Assembly (NCBI GenBank): GCA_003427395.1
Contig: BFEA01000298.1
Span: 1,076,860-1,099,186 of the forward strand
Length of the DNA stretch: 22,327 nucleotides
Reading direction: 5' to 3'
Source: Chara braunii
Taxonomy: Eukaryota; Streptophyta; Charophyceae; Charales; Characeae
Shown: positions 1 to 10,344 of the stretch, in pieces
How the letters are laid out: every line of letters begins with the position of its first letter
Numbering within the stretch: the stretch's first letter is position 1
Notes under the pieces: model-generated
The model's database searches: none
What the model was told of the DNA's origin: nothing
The model's input: the letters and a program-made list of their open reading frames with translations, nothing else
Program-made: the position numbers and the translations under genes

Positions 1-300
1 GAGGTGGTGGGGAGGTGCTTTGGCTGGCTTGGTGGGGAGGTGGTGGGGAGCTTCGGCTGCCTCGCTGGGGAGGTGGTGGGGATGTGCTTCCGTAGGCTCG
101 GTGGGGAGGTGGTGGGGATTCGTGGCTCAATGGGGAAGTGGTGGGGATGTGCTTCGGCTGGCTCGGTGGGGAGGTGCTTAGGCCGGCTCGGTGGGGAGGT
201 GCTTCGGTAGGCTCGGTGGGAAGGTGGTGGGGAGGTGCCTCGGCCGGCTCGGTATGGAGGTGGTGGGGAGGTGGTGGGAAGGTGCTTCGGTCGGAAACGG
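1..300. repeat. G-rich minisatellite
   Basis: A tandem, imperfect array built from the words GGCTCGGTGGGGAGG, TGGTGGGGAGG and TGCTTCGG. The guanine-rich strand is the plus strand throughout. The apparent reading frames here are only translations of the repeat (GEVVG, GSVGRWW) and are not supported as genes. The array begins at or before the window edge and stops close to the 3' end of the LINE on the minus strand, so the LINE may have integrated into it or the array may have expanded beside the LINE tail. Runs of GGGG and GGTGG could form G-quadruplexes. Confidence 0.85.
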
Positions 301-337
301 GGGATATTGTCATACCTTTTGACGATAGCCAGGACGC

Positions 338-1813
338 TTAAGGGACTGACTGCATAGACTGCAACCACAAGAGGCTTGCTGCTTTCTGGTCTGGTAACTT
401 CTGCACCTGCCTCCAAAACTTCAAAAGTTTGTCTTCAGTAATCGGGTCTGTAGGGAAGTCTCCCCACCTCTTGATGGCCAGGACTAGGAGGGTTCTGGTC
501 ACTTTCTTCAGTTGCAGGGCTCTCCCTGTTTTTGTATTATACTGGGTCATTGGAACAAAATCCCCAAATTTTTTGACATCCGACCAGCCATACGAATATG
601 GTTCTACTGTAAAACAGGAGGCTGGGTATCCTCCAGTACAAGACTCTTTCCCTTTGGGGCCCACTGAGATCCAAACCCTGGCTTCCATGAGATCTTCCTC
701 CAGAGAAACGAACTCCTCCCCTTTCCATTCCAACAGGTCTTCAATCTTGTTGTTGGCCTGTCAGGCCCAGACTTGAACTTTGGTTCCTGCGGAAGTAGGA
801 GGGCCCAGGATCCGCCAAAATACGCTGAGATTAGAAGGCGAAATAAACCAAGAGTCAATGGCTGGATGGCGAACTGGGTGAAGGCAGAGGGTCCATGACG
901 AGGGAATAGCGTTTTTCAATAGATTAAAATTCTGGTCTATGTTGTGTAGCCTAGGCAATATCTTCCGGAGAGAGTCATGCGTAATCCAGTCATGGACAGA
1001 ATCGTCCCACACATCCTTGAGCTGGATCACTCCCTTAACCGTCCAGGCCTTTCCAAAGTTCCCTCCCAAAGTGGCAGCCGGAAAGACTTCCCCGTCAGAC
1101 TGCAAAATACGAGGATTATCGAACAGTGGCTGATTCAATACTTCCAGGCGTGTAGTTGGTTCCCTGAAAGTAGTGGGGCGGAGTTTGTTCCAAGCATGAA
1201 GAACGTGTCACCATACTACTGATTTCGGCCTATGCTGGGTAAATGAAGGTAGGTACAGGCACGACCAGACATCTGAGTGGTTGCTAAAACCCCAATCCGA
1301 TCCCAGCAGATATTCTGCCAGTAGAATCCACGCTTTAGGAGACTGCATCATCATAGCTAGGACTGGCCATTTTCCAAGAAGATAAATTCTGTTGTCTTGG
1401 GTCAAGTAAGCCAAGCCCCTTTTCTTGGGAGTAGCTACCGTTTCCCAGGCCACTTTGGATATAAAACCCTGGTCCTCTGAGGCTTCCGGTTTCCAGAGTG
1501 CATAAGCTGCATCGCCCAGTAAGTGCACAGCTAGGACAAACCACAAGGTAGAGAAGGCGGGCGTAGATAGTACCAGGGCACGGCCAAACAAAGGCAGGAA
1601 CCTTCCCCTCTCCCACTTTCCTATCTTCTCCACCACTTTCTTTTCCAGTATGTTATCTTGTGCTCCTGAACAGTTAGACATGGAGACTTGAACCCCCAAC
1701 AATCTTTCAGAGGAATCTGCTGGCACTGACGTCATGCCCCAGTTCCCTACAAAGGAAAATGGCTCTGGGAGCAAAGCTGCTGATTTGTTCCAATTGATAG
1801 AGACAGAGTACAA
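338..1813 (-). pseudogene. LINE ORF2 C-terminal (post-RT) region with two in-frame stops
   Basis: One continuous frame runs from about 1813 to the stop at 338-340 and is interrupted only by TGA codons at 1208-1210 and 761-763. It opens with SINWNKSAAL and RLLGVQVS and continues with GRALVLSTPAFSTLWFVL and W-x2-VATPKKRGLAYL. These are the thumb-like and connection motifs that follow the RT in plant-type LINEs (compare ERYLGV, W-x2-V-x2-PK). NQPLFDNPRIL near 1110 matches the NPLF-N-x-I motif common in these proteins. The frame junction with the RT lies near 1800 (LDDYCTLS to VSINWNKS). I saw no clear terminal Cys/His zinc motif. Confidence 0.8.
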
Positions 1814-2589
1814 TAATCATCTAAAACTGTTCGCAGCTCTGCCACTGAATCAACCGAATTCTCGCATGCTATAGTAAGGTCATCAGCAATAGCCCCTCCT
1901 TTACATTGAAAGGAGGGGGATACTCTCAAGCCTTTGATACTCTCATTTTGATGTTATCCAACAAGACCTCAAGTTGCAATACGAACAGCAATGGTGCCAG
2001 AGGGCATCCTTGCCTCAAGGAACGGAGAGTTGGATTGCACCAGAGCATTAACACTTACCATTGCAGTAGCACGCGAATACATGGCCTTGACCAATCTACG
2101 GAACACGGGCCCGAAACCCATGTGGGCTAATGTAGTAGCTACAAAGGCCCAGCCAACTTTATCATAAGCCTTCTCCATGTCCAGGAGAAGGACTGCTACC
2201 TCCCTCTTCTCCATACTAAGGACCTCGAGTGCTTGCATGGTCGCCAATGTATTCTCAAATATCGATCTTCCTCGTACGAAGGCCCCTTGCTCAGGGCCTA
2301 TCAAGCATGGGAGGTATCGAGCCAATCTTATAGCCAGTGCCTTTGCGAGAATTTTATAGGCTACATTCAACAACGATATCGGGTGACAGTTACAAATTTC
2401 CCTTTTGTCCCCTTTCTTATACAACAGCGAGATGATGCCCTTTACCAGACCCTTGGGGAGGATACCTTCTGTGATGAAATAGTTACAAATCTCCGTTATA
2501 AATTGTCCTGTGGCTTCCCAAGTTGCAATGTATAGTTTAACCAGAAGACCATCAATACCCGGGCACTTCCCGGATGACATATTTTTCAC
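1747..2589 (-). pseudogene. LINE ORF2 reverse transcriptase, frameshifted
   Basis: Reverse transcriptase motifs are plain: GKCPGIDGL at the start, PISLLNVAYKILAKALAIRL, PEQGAFVRGRSIFENT, then motif A VLLLDMEKAYDKVGW with the first catalytic Asp. The motif B text RQGCPLAPLL is present near 2000-2015 but lies in another frame, so a frameshift precedes it. Motif C reads AIADDLTIA near 1885, back in the first frame. The usual Tyr of YADD is Ile here, which may be decay or lineage variation. At least two indels lie between 2015 and 1930. The enzyme would copy LINE RNA into DNA at the nick. This copy is dead. Confidence 0.92.
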
Positions 2590-3198
2590 GGCCTGCTACA
2601 GTTCGTCATTAGTAAAAGGCCTATCCAGGTCCAACTTACCTGAGCAGGAGATCTTGACCTGAGTCCGGTCCCAAAATGCCGAAGAGATTGTTAGATCAGA
2701 GTCAAAACTATCAGCAGGCCGGACCGGTCAAAATGTCTGAGAAATAATCTGCGGCATAGAAACACATCGCAGACGTTGTGACAGCCAGGGGAGTGTCAGG
2801 AGCAAACGGGTGATTGAGCTCTCTAAGAAGTGGCATTGTACCTTGAATCAGGAGGGAGCGGAAGGTCACCTTAGTCATTCTGTCTTGGCCTTTGATGCCA
2901 CAAATTTTCAGCCAATCCAACCATTGTGTCTGTCGCTATACGCCTCTAGCTGTACCAGCAGGTCCTTTCTGACCCTTGCCCAATACAGATCCCCGTACGG
3001 ATCATGGCCAATTCTCTCTTCTGCTTCCCTTATTTTCTGTTTAAGCTTTTCCTCTTTATAGTTGCGGTGCCCAACTTTTATTTGAGAAAAGACATCCAAC
3101 GCAGACTGCAGGATACCAAACCTAGTGTCTACCCAGTCTTCGTATTTAGCAAAGAGGGGCTTAGCCCATCCCATTTCTGAACTTGATTCTTCACCCAA
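2590..3198 (-). pseudogene. LINE ORF2 linker between endonuclease and RT
   Basis: Two short frames (3198-2908 and 2920-2711) cover the stretch between the endonuclease and the fingers of the reverse transcriptase. The text contains a charged helical segment (NYKEEKLKQKIREAEERIG) followed by YWARVRKDLLVQLEAY, the sort of helical linker seen in LINE ORF2 proteins. It then gives KVTFRSLL and ends in a region without an open frame (2710-2590), where the sequence corresponding to the start of the RT domain is decayed. Confidence 0.6.
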
Positions 3199-4005
3199 TT
3201 TACTATGCCTTCGTCCTTCAGGTGTGATACATTTAGTCTGAAAGGAATTCGAAACTTCTCAAGCTGGTCCCCTGAGATCACATCCAACAAAATTGGATAG
3301 TGATCTGAAAAATCTGAGATCTGCAAACCTGTCCACATGCAACGGTCCCAGAGAGCGCCTCGCACTAAGGCGAAGTCTAGTCTCCTGCTAGGAGCGGGGG
3401 TATGCTCGTCAGGTGATGGGCCATACCAAGTGAAACCAGGAGAATCCGGGTTCAGAACTCGGTATGCATCTACCAAGGACTGGGTCTCCATCAATTCCAT
3501 CAAAGTCCTGGTGTCATTTCGAACAGGATTTGAATGGGGCAAATCGAGGCCAGGGGTGATAATTGTATTCCAGTCTCCTGCAATCAAAGTGATTTTCCGT
3601 ATCCGGCAGGTAACCAGGTAAGTCTGCAAAGAAGTTACAGCGTTCCATGTTGTCAACTGGGGCATAAATTGACATTATGCCCCACTCTTCATTACCAATT
3701 GCCACTTTGACCCATACGAATCGACCGTGAACATCAGCAAAGTTGTCTAATACTTGTATCTCCAAATCTTTATGAAAGAGCACGGTTGTGCCGCCCTTAG
3801 TACCTTCCGCCGGGGCCCAAAAATTTGGGCATGGCCACCAGTTGCCAAATTCTTTGATCCGGGTGGCACTTAGCTTCGTTTCGTGTAAATAGAGGATATG
3901 GGCTGATTCCAAATGGGCCCACGAGGAGAGCCTCATCCTTCTGTACGTGTCATTAAGGCCTCTCACATTCCAATTAGCAATCCTCAGGCGGTGGGGGAGG
4001 ACCAT
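3129..4005 (-). pseudogene. LINE ORF2 endonuclease (APE/exonuclease-endonuclease-phosphatase type), frameshifted
   Basis: This domain nicks target DNA to prime reverse transcription. Motifs in order on the minus strand are RIANWNVRGLND at the N terminus, LHETKL (the Glu of the usual QETK motif is kept), GRFVWVKVAI and SIYAP, then after a frame change LIAGDWNTI (the usual GDFN motif), SRRLDFALV and SDHYPILL (the catalytic SDH). The frame used from 4005 gives way to another near 3600, between FFADLPGYL and ITLIAGDWN, so the copy is broken although the catalytic residues are still readable. The order and spacing match LINE ORF2 endonucleases. A host APE-family nuclease is less likely because a reverse transcriptase follows. 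Confidence 0.88.
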
Positions 4006-5275
4006 TATTCAGTCCAGCCTCTCTGCCCTTGGCTTGGATGTGGCGACGGGATCCGACAGGTAACTTCCTGCGCTTATCATTCTCATCTTCCCCAGATTCC
4101 AGTTGGGTTAGAGCCCAAGGGCTTTGAAGAGCAGCTGAAAACTGGGGAGACAGATATGGTCTTTGAGCGCAGCGTGTTTTAGCCAATCCGCGATGATCTG
4201 GGCAGATATGCCCTCCGAAAGATAAATCTTTTTCAGGAATGGGTTCGCTGGCTTGGTAAATTGTTCTCAGGGGATCCAATACGGATTCAATACTTTCAGC
4301 TTCTCCCCGACTTCCTCTTTTACATGAATATTCAAGACGGCGAAGTAGAAAAGCTTTGCACGATCGTCTTCCGGACGCCCAGTCGAAGAAGACGTAGCGG
4401 CTCACCTTAGGTTCTGGCAGTACCCTTGCATAACAGACCCCTTGCAGGATCTTGCGAGCATGGCCCAGAATATCCAAGTCAGAGGGTTGCCCTTCGATCC
4501 TAACTGCAGCCATGTCCAACACGCCGTCAGACGGGGAGAAGGACAGGACCATTGGTCCATTGGCTGAGGTGACACAAATAAGAGGAATTAGATAATCTTC
4601 TGTTTTCCCTTTTTCGGCTCTTGAGGTTGTTGTCATAGGTAAAGCTGAAGATAGTGAACGTGCGGACTTGGACTTGGGTTTCACGGCCGTCTTCCGAAGC
4701 GCAGCTTCAGATCCACCCTCTGGGATCGCCTCCTGAACAGCCTTAAATTGCCCAGGTGACCTTGGTGATCGGTCAGAGGGATCTGACTCCTTGCGTGACT
4801 TCTTGACAGGGGTTCCGCAGGCCTTGCCATTTCCGGTTGGATCCTGCGGACTCCCTTCCTCTGGTTGCTCTGAAGAAGGTCCCACGGGGACTGAGAGCAA
4901 TGGGTCAATTAACAGGCCAATGGATTGGTTTGCAGTTCATTCGCCAATACCTAGGTCATCCGAGGAACCATCCGTTATCATCAGTGTGTCTGCAGGGGCT
5001 GACGTATCCTCTGCACTTTGCTCAACAATGAGCGGGGCAGCAGAGAGTTTTTGTATCCATGATGAGCGCGATTGCTGCCCAGAGGGGCAGACGAGATTAG
5101 CTGGATGGATAGCATATGACGGGGGGGGGAGGGCAGAACAACCACCCAACACATTAGTACGGCCCTGGCTAAGAACCAAGGCTCGTTCAGGAGACCCAGA
5201 GACCGATGTTGGGGCTGCCCTGTTTCCAGCAGATGGAGAAAAGGCCGCGGGCGACCCCAGGCGAGGGGAAAACAC
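3974..5275 (-). pseudogene. LINE middle region, Ser/Pro-rich, between ORF1 and ORF2
   Basis: One frame runs from about 5275 to 4937, meets a stop, and reopens from 4900 to 3974. The first half is rich in Ser, Pro, Ala, Arg and Lys and looks disordered. A hydrophobic patch follows (YLIPLICVTSANGPMVLSFS, then KVSRYVFFDWASGRRSCKAF) that may be a small folded domain I do not recognise. The end overlaps the start of the endonuclease frame (4005) by about 30 bases. It could be the C-terminal part of ORF1 or a separate LINE ORF. About 370 bases between 5643 and 5275 have no good frame, so the connection to ORF1 is uncertain. Confidence 0.5.
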
Positions 5276-5642
5276 CTGTTGCGAGTGCCCACTTTCTGCC
5301 GGGGGGTAACCGCTCGCTGCGGCTGACGGGAGGCATCCTCCCCAGATAAACTACCCACCATGCAAGGTTCTACCAAACCAATTGTTTTGGCAGTTAGACA
5401 CCCTTAGATGAAAGAGTGGTATTTCAAGCTTGGTAGTCACTGATGACCACCTCCCACCTACCCTACACATTCAATCAAGGTTGTCAATGCAAAGCTATAG
5501 TAAAGGTGCACGGGGTCTTACCGTCTAGCCGCTGGTACTCCGCATCTTCACGGAGAATTCAATTTCACTGAGCCCATGTTGGAGACAGCGGGGCAGTCGT
5601 TACAACATTCATGCAGGTCGCGACTTATGTGACACAATTGTG

Positions 5643-6759
5643 TTAATTGAAATAAACTTCGAACATCATTTCAACCGAGGCCTTCCTCCTTCGTGTCGCC
5701 AGTTTCCAGGTTAAGCCGATGAGGCCTGCCCTTGATGAGGTGGAGGAGCTGCCGGGGAGGAGGGCTGCATGCTCCCAGATTGACCAATACGGGAGGTACT
5801 TTGCAATCCATTCCCTCTTCCCCTTTTCCCCCCAGGTACTCCAGAAGGTCCTGGGGGGTTGTTCCTCCCTCGTGGGGGGGGGTGGAACTGCATGAACTCC
5901 ATATTCGGATTGGTTCTGATGATTCAGATAATTTCTTCTTTTCTTTGCAGGGCAATCAGGGTCGTCATCTGTGTGATAATACCAACGACAGATGCTGCAC
6001 CAATTTGTCTCTTGATTAACAACTTCGAGTTCGATGGAACCTGCATCCTCCGAGAGGTCAATAGGCATGTATGGCGTGAACTTTTCCCTTGCAGTGGGTT
6101 CCAAGTCAAAACGAATGTTGAGCAGTTCAGGTTCCTCAGCACGAGATGAGGTCGGCCCTGTTCTAAGGATTCGCCCATAAGCCAAACTGACCGCATCATA
6201 AACCAATGGCATGGCTCTGATCGGGATCTGTAACACTCGAATCCAATAAAAATTGTATTTCAGAGTTTCTCTCCATTGCTGAAGTTCAGCCTCAGACATC
6301 CATGGTCTGAAGTGGAGAGTGTACTCCAGCACGATTTCATCGACTTGTTTTTGATGCATCCATGCGGCCACTGCGTCTGTGCTGGGCACGTATGTAACCA
6401 GATTACGACCCGCATTATGGAACAGCCCTCGTTTGGGTTCTGGACCCAACATCGGCAGCCCAATCCATTTATTTTCATATAGACGGACCACTCGTTTTTT
6501 TTATTTTGGCCGGTAGGAACTCGCTTTTTTCTCCAAAAAAGATAGTAACAGCATGCTTCGACAGCCAATCCCTTTGTGCCTTAAATACCCCCGGATCAAC
6601 TTTGATTCGAACACAATCCTCACTTCTCTCAACGCAGGATGGGTCGTCAGGAATGAGACCAATCGGAAGAACTCCAGATCTATAGCACTCCTCAATAACT
6701 TTCGAGGTTCTAGTCTTATCAGTGTCCGCCATCACCGCGTCTGGGTTCTTAGTCGCCAT
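5643..6759 (-). pseudogene. LINE ORF1 (nucleic-acid-binding protein), frameshifted
   Basis: The first 94 codons (6759-6475) and the following 282 codons (6491-5643) lie in different frames. They meet near a T-run at 6494-6501 (an A-run on the coding strand), a likely slippage site. The second part reads as a compact domain with many Trp and Tyr residues (HFRPWMSEAELQQW, YNFYWIRVLQIPIRAMPLVY). Next comes a Cys/His cluster, WCSICRWYYHTDDDPDC, with spacing C-x2-C-x4-H-x6-C, close to but not exactly a CCHC zinc knuckle (usually C-x2-C-x4-H-x4-C). ORF1 proteins of plant-type LINEs coat the transposon RNA. The role here is inferred from position ahead of ORF2 and from the knuckle. The N-terminal fold was not identified. 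Confidence 0.7.
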
Positions 6760-7762
6760 TAGACACGGTCAGCGCCTCCCCGAACTGAACGAGGAGGGTA
6801 CATGGGTGAAGTAGACAAATTAGTCAACCCTAAATTATGTTGACAATCCCTTGTAAATAATGACGGAGACAAGCAATTGCCTGAAATACTGATCCAGAAC
6901 TAGATTCCACTGGCTATGCTGAAGTCAACCTACATTAGCCCTACGACTCCAGGATTTTCATATGATCAGCCTGGGAGCCCCAAGCGCTCACCGGTCACGC
7001 AAAAGGAAGGGGAAAGGGAACGCGTTCTCAGTCGCATGGAACGAACTCAAAAACAATTTATGCCATTCTTTCCATCCGGTTTATCTGTTCATCAAAGCAG
7101 CAGTCCAACATCCCTACTTCAAAACGGGGTAAGGTAAGCCAAGCAGAATTCATATACCTCCTGACACCATAGCAAAACAGCCGAAGGAGCAGCTCTTTAG
7201 AACCATGACGGCTTGCTCCTCTGTCCTTCGAATGTCACTTCTCTCCCAAATGAATTCTCCGCCCACGGCTTCCACCAATTGGTAAGAAAGGAGCCCACGC
7301 CCTGGGCCGATGACTCCCAGAGAAGGGCGGCTCCTCAGATCTTCGGACATGAAGGCCTTCAGTTCTATAGATGGAATAGTCGTTGTAGGAGCTGCTAGCG
7401 ACGCTTGTCGTCTGAACGCCACGCGTTCCCCAAGCCACTCAAGGCTTGAGTAACGACAAGCTAGGCGAAAGGTTTGCAATTAGTCTCCACCAGCAGGGCG
7501 GACGGTAATTGACAATCGAGCTTCGAGCTCCACCGTCAATTCGCACACCTCTCGTCACCATATCCGCTTCCTGTGCTGCCGCCGATTAACAGTGCCACGT
7601 TAGGGTTAACCGAGGGTAGGCACCATGGCATAGCAGTGTGACAAGTCGCGCTGCCGGCCGAAGGCCCCACCGACGATTAGCGCACAACGTAGCGCTATTT
7701 CGGCAGTCACACCGGTACGCGGGCATCGAGGTCTCCCCCAACACTCCCTATTCTCAATCTAT
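6760..7762. other. Probable LINE 5' leader or flank, no gene
   Basis: About 1 kb upstream (on the minus strand) of ORF1. It has moderate base composition, a 109-codon minus-strand frame (7479-7150) without recognisable motifs, and no repeats obvious by eye. The position fits a LINE 5' untranslated region, but the true boundary could lie anywhere between 6760 and 7760. No LTR, tRNA or splice-defined exon was recognised. Confidence 0.4.
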
Positions 7763-7799
7763 ATGAACCATTCTTTATTCTTCATCTATGTACCCTTCG

Positions 7800-8200
7800 C
7801 TCTCTGCTTGTTCTCCTTTCTTTCTCTGTTTCTTTTTCTGTTTCTTTTTCTGTCTCTTTTCCTGTTTCTTTTCCTGTTTCTTTTCCTGTTTCTTTTTCTG
7901 TCTCTTTTCCTGTTTCTTTTCCTGTTTCTTTTTCTGTCTCTTTTCCTGTTTCTTTTTGTGTTTCTTTTTCTGTTTCTTTTNTTCCTGTTTCTTTTTGTGT
8001 TTCTTTTTCTGTTTCTTTTTCAAGATTTTCTGTTCCTTTTTCTGTTTCTTTTTCTGTCTCTTTTCCTGTTTCTTTTTCTGTTTCTTTTTCTGTTTGAAGT
8101 TCGAACTTTTTTCTTTTCTTTTTTTTTTCTTTTCTTTTTCTTTTTCTTCGTCTTTTCTTGTTCTTTTGTTTTTCTTTTCTTGTTCTTTGTCCCTGTGACT
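7800..8200. repeat. Pyrimidine 12-mer satellite, TTTCTTTTTCTG type
   Basis: A long array of TTTCTTTTTCTG and TTTCTTTTCCTG units (6-bp words TTTCTT and TTCCTG alternating), grading into TTTTC runs after 8100. The plus strand is almost purely pyrimidine, so it can form triplex (H-DNA). All six frames look partly open because the repeat lacks stops (FLFLFL, KKQEKK); none is a real gene. One undetermined base (N) at 7981 shows that the assembly was uncertain here. Confidence 0.9.
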
Positions 8201-8204
8201 GAGG

Positions 8205-8561
8205 TATAGGAGTTGACAGTGGAGATGGCATCTCACGCAAAGGTGGTCTGCAGTTGTCTTGTTCCGAGAAACTGGTTCAACTCCGTCGTTGGTTACCGGT
8301 TTTTAAATTTCTCACATTGACTATGTAGCTTTAAGTGAGAGTTCCTTACGAGTTAGAAGAGGAGTTTTTCAATAAACTGCATTACGATCAGCTTTTAGGA
8401 CAGGATATAAGTGGGGGAGCATAGTGGTGTAGTAATGGATGGGGTGATGGACAATTGCGATGAGTTCTGACTCGAAATGCCAAAGGGGTTTTTCAGGAAT
8501 GAATATTATTCGAGCTGCTCTGAAATTTAGTTTGATTCATTATGTGTGCATGTGCATGAAG
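8205..8561 (+). other. Intron sequence before the helical exon
   Basis: Unique-looking AT-rich DNA between the pyrimidine satellite and the first recognised coding exon. It ends in TGCATGAAG, used as the acceptor. The pyrimidine tract before that AG is weak, so the true acceptor could be another AG nearby (for example after AAATTTAG at 8530). No convincing upstream exon of the VEL PHD superdomain was found in this stretch. Confidence 0.4.
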
Positions 8562-8714
8562 GTGGAGGAGGCTGTTCGGAAGCTTGAAGAGGAGATTGGG
8601 CCACTCAGTGGTCCAGTTGTTGGTGGTCTGCGAGAGCATGTATGGCGCCGTCCTCGGGCAGCAGAGGTGGGTTCTCTTCTGGCTGCTTACGATGCTTTTT
8701 TTCTTGAGCTACCG
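8562..8714 (+). CDS. VEL/VIN3-like protein, helical-bundle exon (partial gene)
   Basis: A 51-codon open exon, phase 0 at both ends, bounded by AG at 8560-8561 and GT at 8715-8716 (ACCG|GTAGGG). It encodes VEEAVRKLEEEIGPLSGPVV, then GGLREHV, AAEVGSLLAAYDAF and ends LELP. This resembles the C-terminal helices of the VEL/VIN3-like PHD superdomain, where plants have AVKKLE-x-EVGPL-x-G-x-PV, an arginine-rich helix and V-x-x-L-x-x-x-A. VEL proteins (VIN3, VRN5, VEL1) are Polycomb PRC2 accessory proteins acting in the nucleus on chromatin. The match is by eye and short. The VEL-type FN3 exon farther downstream in the same orientation strengthens it. The atypical zinc-finger and PHD part of the superdomain should lie upstream and was not seen in this window. 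Confidence 0.6.
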
Positions 8715-9037
8715 GTAGGGTAAAAGATAACCCCCCATCTAATGAGTCTAATCACACCGTAGCAGATTACCTATTTTTTATTTGTTTCTCTTCAGTTAGT
8801 TTTCTCTTTGTTCGTACCGTGGTTCTTATGATGACAGACGCACTGCCTCACAATGTGATGCTGCAATGCTGCAATGTCCCATAACTACTCTGTGGCTAAG
8901 CGGTCTCAATTCTTTAGAGAATCCAGCCGGAGATGCTGCAAGTGGCAGTGTGTTAACAGGGTATGGATTCCTGTGGATAATCTGTAATCGCTAGACTTTT
9001 TGCATTCACTTATTGTGAAAGGGTGTTGTCTTTGCAG
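8715..9037 (+). other. Intron between helical exon and PHD exon
   Basis: A 323-base intron, donor GTAGGG and acceptor TCTTTGCAG, joining phase 0 to phase 0. It contains a small direct repeat (GATGCTGCAATGCTGCAATG near 8860) and no coding potential. Confidence 0.55.
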
Positions 9038-9326
9038 GTCCAAGTCATGATTGGGCATATCCTTGACCAGGCTGAGATTCTCATGGACACGTTTGATGAG
9101 CTGCCCGACGGTCTCTGCATTCAGGGTTCTGATGAAGCCAAACTATCAGGAGCAGAATGTTTTGTATGCAGCGAGAAAGGTGCTGTTGTTACTTGCAGTG
9201 GAAAGCAGTGTGGGCGAGTTTATCACCTTCAATGTGCTGGTCTGTGGGTCGTGCCTCCCGCTGGGATGTGGCTTTGTCCATCATGCGGTGCAAAGGCGGC
9301 GGCACTGTCAACCCCCGGATCCCAGG
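9038..9326 (+). CDS. Canonical C4HC3 PHD-finger exon of the VEL-like gene
   Basis: The exon begins after TTTGCAG and ends at CAG-G|GTAAGG, phase 0 in and phase 1 out, about 96 codons. It starts with a helical stretch (VQVMIGHILDQAEILMDTFD) that continues the previous exon, then LPDGLCIQGS. A complete PHD finger follows: C-F-V-C, T-C-S-G-K-Q-C, V-Y-H-L-Q-C, and GMWLCPSC, giving ligand order C4-H-C3. The conserved Trp two residues before the last Cys pair is present. PHD fingers read histone H3 tails or mediate protein contacts. The specificity here is unknown. Arabidopsis VEL proteins carry an atypical PHD without H3 binding before the helical bundle; here a normal PHD follows the helices. The gene's second-half PHD copies lie downstream in the intron. 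Confidence 0.85.
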
Positions 9327-9410
9327 GTAAGGTGTCATCTTGCCTCTGGCTAACCCTCTGCTTGAACCTTCCCTTCCTTTCCTTCCCTTTTTTTTTAATT
9401 TTATATTTAA
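9327..9410 (+). other. Start of the ~9.7 kb intron
   Basis: The donor GTAAGG is followed by GTCATCTTGCCTCTGGC and a pyrimidine-rich tract. The same donor-plus-downstream text recurs after each half-PHD copy (11731, 11813, 13446), which shows that exon and intron were duplicated together. Confidence 0.6.
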
Positions 9411-10330
9411 CAAGTGGACACGCCGCAGCGAAGCTGCAGCACAGAAGAGGGGCGCGACGAGAGGCAGGCAAGGAGGGCAGCAAGCAAAGATGCAAATGAA
9501 GGCCGCAGAAAAAAAAACAAAAAAAACGGTAGCGAGGCTATTGGGGGGGAATTTCTAAAATCAAAATTGGAGGAAATTTGGAGAGAGGACCAGCAGATCC
9601 GGAAAAACAAACATGGTTTCACGGAAGGGGCGAAATTAAAAAAGGCCAGGGTTTCACGGAAGGGGGGAAAAAAAAAAAAGGCCAGGCTAACAGGGTTCAT
9701 GCCGGGATCCTGCACTGCAACTGAACGTCGACTTTACACTCCTCATCCTCCTCCTCCTCTCCCCCCCCCCTCCTCCTCCACTTTCTCACCTCTACCGTCT
9801 CTCCCAAAAGCGAAGTTCAATCAGTCGACAAAACATAAATGGAATTCAATGGATGAGATGTTGTAAAACCACCTGGGCGCCGGGGGGGAGGGGGAGGGGG
9901 CAGAGGAGGAGGAGGTTGAAAAGGACAATGAGAGGAGAGGGGGTGGAAATTTACGATCAAGATAACGATGATGATGATCAGGCATAAGAGAGGAGGGGAA
10001 AGCGGAGAAGAGGAGGATGGAGGCAGGAATAGGCCGGAGCAAGGAGTGGCGGGAGGAGGAGCAGCGGGAGTGGCCAGGACGGTGAGGAGACAGAGGCGAA
10101 GAGAGGAGCGGGAATGGCAAGAGGAGCGGGAGAGGGAGGAAGAGGACGATGAGGAGGACGAGGTGAGGAAACAGATAAAGCGGAGGAAGTGGAGGATGAG
10201 GAGGAGTAGGATGGAGGGAAGAGAAGATAGCAGCAAGCAGCAGAGGAGGAGTGGGACGAGGAGGAGAGGGAGTGGTTGTGGCAATGTCGGTCTGCGTGTG
10301 TGTGTGTGTATAGAATGAGCAAAATCGGAA

Positions 10331-10344
10331 TGAACGCACGCGCG

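Larger units (their letters stand above)
300..6760 (-). mobile_element. Degenerate APE-type non-LTR retrotransposon (LINE)
   Basis: Read on the minus strand, this block carries the two-ORF order of a LINE: ORF1 with a Cys/His knuckle, then ORF2 with an apurinic-endonuclease-like domain, a reverse transcriptase and a long C-terminal region. No LTRs, integrase or RNase H motifs were recognised. The 5' end is taken near the ORF1 start (about 6759), although a leader may extend to about 7700. The 3' end lies in 300-340, just after the last stop codon, and no clear poly-A tail or target-site duplication is visible. Frames change at least five times and there are several in-frame stops, so this copy cannot encode working proteins. 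It probably lies in an upstream intron or flank of the VEL-like gene, in antisense orientation to it. Confidence 0.9.

Noticed and set aside
300-6760. Endogenous virus or LTR retrotransposon
   Set aside because: The order endonuclease (APE type) then reverse transcriptase, without protease, integrase, RNase H or LTRs, is that of a LINE.
7763-8240. Overlapping 130-150 codon frames on both strands
   Set aside because: They are translations of the pyrimidine 12-mer satellite (FLFLF or KKQEKK) and contain an N; no domain or splice context.
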